Source: Chytridium lagenaria
Lineage: Eukaryota; Chytridiomycota; Chytridiomycetes; Chytridiales; Chytridiaceae
NCBI GenBank assembly: GCA_025449115.1
Contig: JAHLKC010000254.1
Location: forward strand, 1-28,279
Length of the DNA: 28,279 bases
Reading direction: 5' to 3'
The notes under the pieces are model-generated. The model was given only the letters and a program-made list of their open reading frames with translations, had not been told where the DNA came from and ran no database searches. Below are positions 21,277 to 28,279 of the stretch, piece by piece. The first letter of the stretch is position 1. Each line of letters opens with the position of its first letter. The position numbers and the translations under genes were made by a program.

Positions 21277-24200
21277 TTAATTCCCTTTCTCAATGTTGGC
21301 AAAGGCTGCCCTCATGTTAGCTTTCAAAGTAGCGACATCAACCCCTCCAAGAATGATTCCGGTATCCGTCTTATCCTTCTCCAACATCTCAAGCAATGGC
21401 TCAAGAATCTTATCAACAGCGTCCAGCGGAAGATTACAACATGCTGCAACAATCTGTCTGCAAAGAATCTCTCGTTTCGCTACCTTTGCAAATTTGCTGG
21501 CAAATCTCCCAAGGTTTCCGTCCTTTACTTGAGGCGCAGAGTGTCCGCTGTCAACTTCCATGGAAGATGATGAAAGAATGACTTCCGGTACCTCAACCAC
21601 AAAGCGTGGCGGATCAAGAACCAACAAGGTCTGATTAAGACGTTGAACGTCTTGCTCATAAAGTTTCTGCCAGTCTTTCACAAATTCAATCATAGATTTC
21701 AACTCATTCCTCTTGGCCTCTATCAATTCAGCATTGCCTGAAGTCAGAACCTCTGTGACGTCAGACACATCGGCTGCATCCATCAAAGCCTCCATCGCCT
21801 CGTCATTTGACGCATTGGGGCCGAGTGAAGCCCATTTCTTAAGGGTTGACATTAAGGGGCTTGTAGATGCTGCGTGAAGTCTGCGGAAGAGGTAGCGAAG
21901 ACGGCCGGAGAGCTCTGGAACACCCTTGGCTTCAGCGCGAAGGATCTCGTTTTCTGCTCGAAGATTGGCTAGCTCGAGAGACATATCCCTGAGCTGCACC
22001 TGCGCATCCGTCAACTTCTGGTGCTTTTCATTCAAAGATGCCGAGTAGTTCTCATTTAAGCTGTTAACCATTTTTGTAACAACTGAGAGTCAAGGACTTA
22101 GTATACCCGCCATGAATAGCCTCAAATACAATTTCAAAGAATCGTAAACACACCTTCCGTTAAATCTCTCGCCTTTTTTTCAAGACCTATTACATCTTCG
22201 ATCCCCAAAGCTTCGCCAGAAATATTTGTTAACGGTGCTCCAGCCAGGCTTTTCCCGTTGGTCTCTGATGACTTGAGTAACGATGGATTAATCTTGTTTT
22301 TCTCTGTTAAACTGTCAAGAATTTCGCGATCCTCCTGTATTTAAAATGTCAATTCAGATTTATAGGAAGATAAATATCATTATGACAAGATAAGCAGCTT
22401 ACATTTCGGAAAACATCATCCATTCCGAAATCTGTAGGCAGCAACCCCGCAAGATTCGGGATCTTTGGATCAGCACCCGCCTTAAGCAAGCTTGTCACAA
22501 TAACCCGATTCCCAATTCTAGCCGCAATATTCAAAGCCGTATCTCCATTAATATCCTGCGCATCCAACAGCCGACTCCAATCTCTCTCATCGTACTTGGG
22601 ATCTTCATTTGTAAGCTTCACAACAACTTCATCCATAACCACTTCAGGAAGCAAGTTCACAATAGGTCCAATGGGTGGAGGTGTAGCAACAGACGACAAA
22701 CTGGATTTTGGTGTGGGTGGCGGCAACACATGTTCAATGATGGAGTCGAGATAGTACTTGCAGCAATTGGAACGTGCTTTAATGGCGGAAATGAGAGCAA
22801 TGTGGTGGAGAACTGTGCGCTGTCTGGCGTCGGTGATAAGAAGTGTAGCTTTTCCAATGAGACGGAGTAGGGCGTCGAAGCACGAAAATTCATAGCAGTT
22901 TGGTACGAGGACTGAACGAACGAGAGCGGATTCACCGCCATAATTCACTGCTCGAGGATTGGCGCCACGATTTAAAAGAACTCTTAGAACCCCTATCCGA
23001 CCAAGTGCAGCTGCCCAATGAAGAGCGGTATGGCCCTGGTCATCAATTATCAGGTCAATATCAATGTCCGGCGTGAGGGAGTTCTTATTCAAGGATTCGG
23101 GATATAATTGACGTCGCCGTTAGTGTTGTCAGCCTCAACAAAGATAGCGAGCAGGAAAGCACGATGTCTATCAAGCCTATGAGTGGGGGCGGAGCACTTG
23201 TCGGGACAACAGTGGTAAACCCGTTGCCCTCATTAATCTGGCCTTTTTCTTTTGATGATTTGTTGGCTTCTCATTAGATGCTGAAATGTAGTCCGAATCG
23301 TCGTCATCATCTGGAGAGCTCGGTGACGACGGTGTTTCTGAGCGTGAATCGTTATTGCCTGCATGGTATGGGCGTTTCGGGCGACGAGTCATTCCATGAG
23401 GATCACTAGCGACCTGAGCGGTGGCAGGCGCCTGTTGCTGCTGCTGCTGCTGTTGTTGTTGTTGTAGCTGCTGCTGTTGCAAGGCAAGAGCCATCGCCGC
23501 TTGCTTTTTTGCGGATTGTGCTGTTGGTTTCTTTTCTGCGGGCGCCTCGCCATTGGCACGTTTCAATGCCGCCAAATGCTGCTCTTTCGTGGGCGTGTTG
23601 TCATTTTTTCCAGGTTGATAAGCTTCAAGGTCGAGCAAAGGCTTGATCAACTCGTATATCTCAAACTGCTGAGAGAGGTACACTCCACGATCGAAAGGAA
23701 TCCTTAAAAGCACAGCAAGAAAAAAAACACGATCAGACAAAACGATATTAACGGGGGAGACTTTCCGTAAAATAACGTACCAAGTTCCCTGATACTTCCC
23801 ATAACCGCCCTGTATTTTTTCGTGCTGACCCTGAGCAATCTCCTTGTCTAGAATTTTGGTACGTCTGCCCTTCTCAATGCCAGCAGCCTTCAAAATCTGC
23901 GTAGCATTCAAGTAGGAATCGGAACGTCGCCGCATCATGGCGACATTGCGGCATATCATCTCATAGACAGGGACACCCGAGTAGATAGCTCCATACACAG
24001 TTCCGACAGTCTCGTTAGGTTCAGCTGGCTTATGAAGTGGGGCCTTTGATGCAGCGATGGGTGTTGTTTTTGAGACATCTGGCTTGGGTGCAATTGCAAG
24101 TGCACCTCCTGCAGATGTTGCGTTCCCGGCTACAGTAGCAGCAGCAGCAGCAGCAGAGGCGGCGTCCAGTTGAGCCACCAACACCTGTGCAGTTGGTACA

Positions 24201-24439
24201 ATGGGGGTTGTGGCTGCCGTACCAGCAGAGGAAGAGGTAGAGGAAGAGTAGGAGGAGGATGCAGTCGATGTTGGGTCAACGAGCCCTTGAGTGGGTACTG
24301 CTAGGCGGGACATGTCTGTGCTATCGTTCGTGGCGTTCAAGAGCGCAAGAGCATCTCCTGTGAAGGTTTCGTACGCTGTCACAGAGGGAGGGATCAATGG
24401 CATTTCGGGCGCGTTGCCTGTTCCATCCAAATTCATCAT
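21277..24439 (-). CDS. MBP1: APSES-type G1/S transcription factor, MBP1-like (KilA-N plus ankyrin repeats)
   Basis: DNA-binding subunit type of the fungal MBF/SBF cell-cycle factor. Exons: 23781-24439, 22403-23702, 22154-22334, 21277-22082; about 980 aa. Residues 1-140 are Ser/Ala/Thr-rich. The KilA-N (APSES) domain (about 145-250) has VYGAIYSGVPVYEM, MMRRRSDSYLNATQILKAAG, GIEKGRRTKILDKEI and GGYGKYQGTWIPFDRG, split by an intron at W220. A polyglutamine run (23432-23479) and a Lys/Arg-rich linker lead to ankyrin repeats (DDQGHTALHWAAALGRIGVL, NYGGESALVRSV, DINGDTALNIAARIGN) and a coiled coil (LTDAQVQLRDMSLELANLRA) before a helical C-terminus. Two frame changes fall between the KilA-N and ankyrin parts: an extra C in the plus-strand G-run near 23187-23191 and a missing base near 23094. 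Swi4-like binding specificity cannot be excluded; the ankyrin and HTALHWAAA features fit the whole Mbp1/Swi4 group. Confidence 0.95.
23432..23479 (-). repeat. CAG/CAA (polyglutamine) repeat in MBP1
   Basis: Sixteen codons in the minus-strand frame encode Q4-L-Q11, written as mixed CAG and CAA with one CTA. It lies in the linker after the DNA-binding domain. Mixed codons reduce slippage, yet length polymorphism is likely. Confidence 0.9.
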
Positions 24440-24658
24440 GCTTTGGTTTGGGTGGAGGTGGAAATACGGATTTCGTGTTGCTTTCTAAGATGTTCAGATA
24501 CCGCTATGGTCAAAAAATGGCGTTCAAGCGTGACCAAAAGCCTTGGTGCCGTAGCCTGTATTATGGCACGGGCACTGCAGGACTCAACCTTTGGCTGAAT
24601 GCTTCACAGAGAAGCTTACTTATAGAAGAGATGATGGCGTGATGCTGGGACGACGTGA

Positions 24659-24664
24659 ACGCGT
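24659..24664. promoter_or_regulatory. Candidate MCB element (ACGCGT) upstream of MBP1
   Basis: ACGCGT is the core bound by Mbp1-type KilA-N domains, and here it lies in the promoter of an MBP1-like gene, which would allow autoregulation. The same hexamer also occurs inside coding sequence near 1709, 12547, 14676 and 17000, so one promoter copy can be chance. Confidence 0.3.
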
Positions 24665-25065
24665 CCAAGTGGAAGGACAGATAATATGAAACTGCAAAGA
24701 CTGACAACGCCTGTCAATGGATATACATCCGATGTGCACGAGAACGGGGGCTCTACGACAAGGCAAGTTACCGGTTGCAACGTGATGGTGGGGGCGTCAG
24801 TGAGAGGTGACGGCGTCCAGTGTTGGGGGGATGAAAGGAGTTTTGTGTTTGACAAAAGGAGGAAGAAAAAGAAGAAAAAGTGTGAAAATTATGGGTATCA
24901 CGAATGACATACCTGGAGGCTACTTACACCTTGGTAGGGTGGACAGCCGGGCAAGGAGATGCGGATGAGGCTTATAGCTTCGTCCATCTTCTCTGTATAG
25001 AGTTGTTCTGGGATTCGGATGTGATGGAGGCCTGAACGGATTCCGTTTTTGTGTTTTGACAACGT

Positions 25066-25107
25066 CTAAAGGCCGTCAAAGGGCCTTTGACCGCAAGACG
25101 TCTTTAG
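25066..25107. repeat. Nested inverted repeat
   Basis: Outer arms CTAAAG (25066-25071) and CTTTAG (25102-25107) enclose perfect 8-bp arms GTCAAAGG (25075-25082) and CCTTTGAC (25084-25091) around a single G. Could be a dimeric transcription-factor site or a hairpin. Confidence 0.6.
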
Positions 25108-25347
25108 GATCATTGAAAGCATTTAAACGGTGTTTTACGAATGTCTTTTGTCACTAAATGATGCAATATGCTCCGCTTTGAGCTTTCAAGACTCTCGAGA
25201 TTTGTTGGAGACTCACAGATTGCAAGCAGATATTCTTGTTAGAGAGTCAACGCTTGGGAACTAAGCCGCAGTTTGGTACAGCCATTTGGATGGGCCTTTG
25301 CTCTTTGCATTTATAGTCTTACTCAACAAACACGATCTCTCCTACAT

Positions 25348-25821
25348 TCAACAGGATTCTAGGAAGGGAGGCCTAGGCCAGTCTTTGGGTGATTTCTTCT
25401 GCTGTGGAGTTGTAGAGGATGTCGTGCGTTTGGTCTGGCCTAGGAGAATGGTGCAAATGGTTTCAATAGTGTTGACGACCAAGCAAATTCTCGGGATGTT
25501 GGCAGAGTTAAATTAATCAAGGGATAGTGGAATCAAGGATAGTGGTGGAGGCAATATTTGCGCATTAGATCGCATGATTGCGTATAGGGGTGTCCTAACC
25601 GAATTTAGTATAAGGTTGGCTTGCAATGGCGCCAAGTAGCCAATGGAGGAGGAGTCTTTGGTGATGTCGGGGTGGAGGCGGATATTAAGGGTAAGACTTT
25701 CCGCGTTTGGGGATGATGAGTTGTCCACCTGCGGCTGTGGAATCTTGTCGATTGAATTGAGATCATCTTGGTAGAGTGTGGCTAGGAGTGGGGATTGTGG
25801 CTGAGGTCTTGAGGGGGTGGC
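25348..25821 (-). pseudogene. Coding-like stretch with one in-frame stop, unrecognised
   Basis: From just after a TAG at 25822-25824 the minus strand reads 102 protein-like codons (for example SPLLATLYQDDLNSIDKIPQ and SLTLNIRLHPDITKDSSSIG) to a TAA at 25513-25515. The same frame then continues for 54 more codons (LVVNTIETICTILLGQTKRT, PQQKKSPKDWPRPPFLESC) to TGA at 25348-25350. No ATG begins it, and no splice sites convincingly remove the TAA. It may be a decayed gene, part of a spliced gene with frame errors, or chance. No family is recognised. Confidence 0.3.
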
Positions 25822-25829
25822 CTATGAGG

Positions 25830-26380
25830 GATCTTCGGAGTGGGACAGCGAGCGCGTTCAAGGTGGTGTGTGAGCGATGGGATGAGGGATGGCCTAGAGG
25901 GTTTTGGCGACGAGATATAGTGATGAGAGAGTGTTTATCTGGACCTATCTTTGCTTTCCATTCTCCGTTTTCTCTCGAATTCTGTTTCTTTTTGTTTAAA
26001 CTGTACGTTGTCATGTAGCGCGTTTTTTATGATATGTTAAATTCGATTATCCCCCTTCTCTTTATGTTTTGTCTTTTATCTCTGCAGGTTTACATTCGTT
26101 CATAGAGTGCTTGCATGAGTGATAGAATAAATCTGAAGTGAGGTATGGGTCATGCACCAAATCGGTAGCTACTCGTCGCTGAGTCCTTTTCTCAGCTGTC
26201 TTCCGACAAAGCTCTTGAACATTAACCACCGCCACTTATTTTTTACGATGTCCACCATCCAACAAAATTCCATCTACGTACATAAGAAAATTGTGTTGGA
26301 GTCTTGCGACTGCAATCGAAAACTTCGACCGCACTTCGTCCACATAAAGTGTCGCGTCCACCAGCTAGACTCTCGTACCC
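25830..26380. other. Intergenic region, no gene supported
   Basis: T-rich and then mixed sequence between the coding-like remnant and the ankyrin gene. Open frames on both strands (25763-26014 and 26152-26430) have no domain. Nothing else was seen. Confidence 0.45.
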
Positions 26381-26618
26381 TCATTAACGAGTGCTTAGGA
26401 ACAAGTTTCCGGAAGCTTGCACTGAGTTAACTATCCTCGGAAACCCGGTCCCCAGCCCCAAAGATCGACACAGGGACAATGAAGCGATTACCCTTGAAGA
26501 ACGCCTAAAAAGAGACCCTTAAGTCGGCAAAGTCCGCGATACCGGTAACCAGAACAATAGTCAGTGGAATGTATATAGCAACCGACTCCGGGTTGATTAT
26601 CTGACGACACTTGCGAGT

Positions 26619-28145
26619 ATGCCTCTCGCATCAAAGCCAAAGAAGGCCCAGAGTAAATCAACAGACAAAAAGAGAGCTGCTAAAAGCACCAGCGCGAGTT
26701 ATGAAACAATATCAGTCCCAGTACCGCAACGGCGGCTCGTGAGTTCATCGCGGGCCGCGTCAGCCACTTCGATGGGCTCTACTTCATCGCATATCGCACC
26801 TGCAGTTTCAGGAAGCAATCGTTCCATTCGACAATCATCCTCAAGCTTGAGCAACGGCTTAAAAAGCAGGCGTCAAAGCGGTGGCATAAACCCTCCAAAG
26901 GCGCCGCAAGACAAGAGCCGGTCAAATTCAACGATCAACAATGATAACCCAAAGTCGAGAGCTGGATCTGTTCCACGTCGACCATCCTCCGGAAATACGT
27001 TCTTACGACGGTCGTCCTCGGCTTTAGTTCCGGGACAAAAAGGGAGAAAGGGTTCTCTCAGTATGAAGAGCTTAAATATGGTTTTGACAGAAGAACCGCC
27101 CCGGAACCTCCCCCAAAATTGCTCAGCTCGCTTGAAATCATCTCATGAAAGCATGCAGCCACTGGTGACATTGATCTTGTTTATAGCTGCATTTGGGATA
27201 ACGTGGACGTGAATTGCAGGTTGCCGTTTTATGGAACAAGGTAAAAGTCCATTCAAAAATGTATATGTTTGATTTGACTAATACACAAATTAAGTCCTCT
27301 CTCTGTCTCGTTTCGTCACGGGCACCAAAACATTTCGTCGGTCCTCCTTAGCTTTGGTGCATCTCTTGATGGTGACGAATATGGCGCGACACCCGTGCAT
27401 TGGTAATTTCCATCTCTGGCTCCAGCTTCTGACAGTATTTTCTCAAGGGCGGCAAATAACGGACAGGCGGATCTAATACGAAGAATGGCAGTGGAGGGGA
27501 ATATCAAGCATGACGATTTGCAAAAACGCGATCTCTTTGGCTCGACACCGCTCCATTTCGCATCTGTCAATAACCTCCACACAACCGTATCCACCTTGGT
27601 AACATTGATATAAAAAAAAAAAAGTCATTAATCTCGATCATAGATTGACGTTGGAAGCAACCCTCTCATCACAAACAATGACGGACGCAGACCAAGCGAT
27701 TTAACAACAGAAGATGCCATCAAGCAACTACTTATAGGTGAGAAGAGGTGGCAACCATTTCCTTTCTAACAACGAAATAGACGCGGAAGCATCTCATATC
27801 AAGGCCATAGCAGCCGCGAACAACAACGCCCGGAGCAGGATCTCCACTGTAAACAACGCATCTGCAGAAACCCGAAAATCCACCAACACAAAAGAAGGTC
27901 GATCACAGCGCGGAGGCTCAAAGACAAGTGGAAGTCGAGGGAGTAGCGCGAAAACGGCCAGGACCTCATCTGCAGGATCGCACCGGCAAAAAAAGTCCTA
28001 TAAGCATGAGCCTCCATCATTGCCCCAAGGTCGGCCTCATAAAACTCAGGCCGTTACGGAAGTAGATGCTCCTTATAGAGAAACACCAGTATCGAAGACC
28101 AAGACATCAAGGAGAAATGACACAACTTCGTGGATGTACAATTGA
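26619..28145 (+). CDS. Serine/arginine-rich protein with ankyrin repeats
   Basis: Exon 1 (26619-27240) encodes a basic Ser/Arg/Lys-rich, disordered N-terminus (for example SNRSIRQSSSSLSNGLKSRR and SGNTFLRRSSSALV). Near 27100-27160 the frame changes, after which an ankyrin unit reads TGDIDLVYSCIWDNVDVNCR. Exons 27295-27402, 27448-27598, 27644-27737 and 27781-28145 are all in phase and carry further repeats: FGASLDGDEYGATPVHWAAN, QKRDLFGSTPLHFASVNNLH and NPLITNNDGRRPSDLTTEDA. The C-terminus is again Ser/Arg/Lys-rich and ends with a stop at 28143-28145. Introns are very short (45-54 nt). Ankyrin repeats imply a protein-binding role; partner and location are unknown. In-frame coding-like sequence upstream of the chosen ATG means the true start may be earlier. 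Confidence 0.8.
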
Positions 28146-28148
28146 AAA

Positions 28149-28203
28149 CCTCGATCGAGGATGATCACTAATTACACAGATATATGTGTCTATTGCGAAT
28201 AAA
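28149..28203 (+). terminator. Palindrome and AATAAA after the ankyrin gene
   Basis: A perfect 12-bp palindrome CCTCGATCGAGG (28149-28160) follows the stop by 3 bp, and AATAAA is at 28198-28203. The hexamer is a plausible polyadenylation signal; the palindrome may be incidental. Confidence 0.4.
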
Positions 28204-28279
28204 TAATGTAACAGATAAGCGCCAAAAGGTACAGACGCCTTTCAGCCGCTGGCCCACGTTCGAAAAAGTGCAGTACTTG

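Larger units (their letters stand above)
24440..25347. other. Upstream region of MBP1
   Basis: Holds the MBP1 promoter. An ACGCGT hexamer (MCB type) is at 24659-24664, 220 bp before the start, and a nested inverted repeat is at 25066-25107. Short open frames on both strands show no domain. No gene is supported. Confidence 0.5.

Noticed and set aside
25763..26014. Overlapping long frames on both strands near 25760-26018
   Set aside because: No domain on either strand, and the two frames are mirror images; neither can be preferred.
1..28279. tRNA, rRNA, LTR or transposase genes
   Set aside because: No cloverleaf-like B-box with matching A-box, no rRNA stretches, no terminal repeats and no transposase motifs were seen.

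Overview
The window looks like a nuclear contig from an intron-rich fungus. The strongest evidence is the APSES/KilA-N plus ankyrin transcription factor (MBP1 type), a fungus-specific architecture. The GT-AG introns are mostly 33-140 nt, and intergenic DNA is AT/T-rich. I cannot fix the phylum; an early-diverging or basidiomycete-like fungus fits better than a budding yeast because of the intron density. No rRNA, tRNA, CRISPR array or intact mobile element was seen.

Layout: 1-~355 (-), 3' fragment of an unidentified membrane protein. 1116-2838 (-), ALG12 mannosyltransferase. 3995-6373 (+), secreted Pro/Thr/Ala/Lys repeat protein behind an AT-rich promoter with a TATA box. 6374-8391, a 2-kb T-rich gap. 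8392-12957 (+), symplekin/Pta1 with about 15 exons. 13098-14687 (+), seipin. 14817-15752 (+), unrecognised helical protein. 16610-18488 (-), galactokinase, six clean exons. 18806-21073 (-), PPR protein. 21277-24439 (-), MBP1-like factor. 24440-26618, a gap with one coding-like remnant on the minus strand and coding-like sequence just before 26619. 26619-28145 (+), Ser-rich ankyrin protein.

The genes are unrelated housekeeping functions: ER N-glycosylation, cell wall, mRNA 3'-end processing, lipid droplets, galactose use, organelle RNA and G1/S transcription. There is no operon-like or cluster logic, and I found no convincing novel system.

The dominant oddity is that nearly every conserved gene except galactokinase is broken by one-base frame changes, many in homopolymers, while the protein stays recognisable in the next frame. 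Two near-identical repeats inside the wall-protein gene differ by exactly one C in a C-run. That points to homopolymer-length error in the assembly, or less likely real decay, and it means protein models from this window should be frame-corrected before use.
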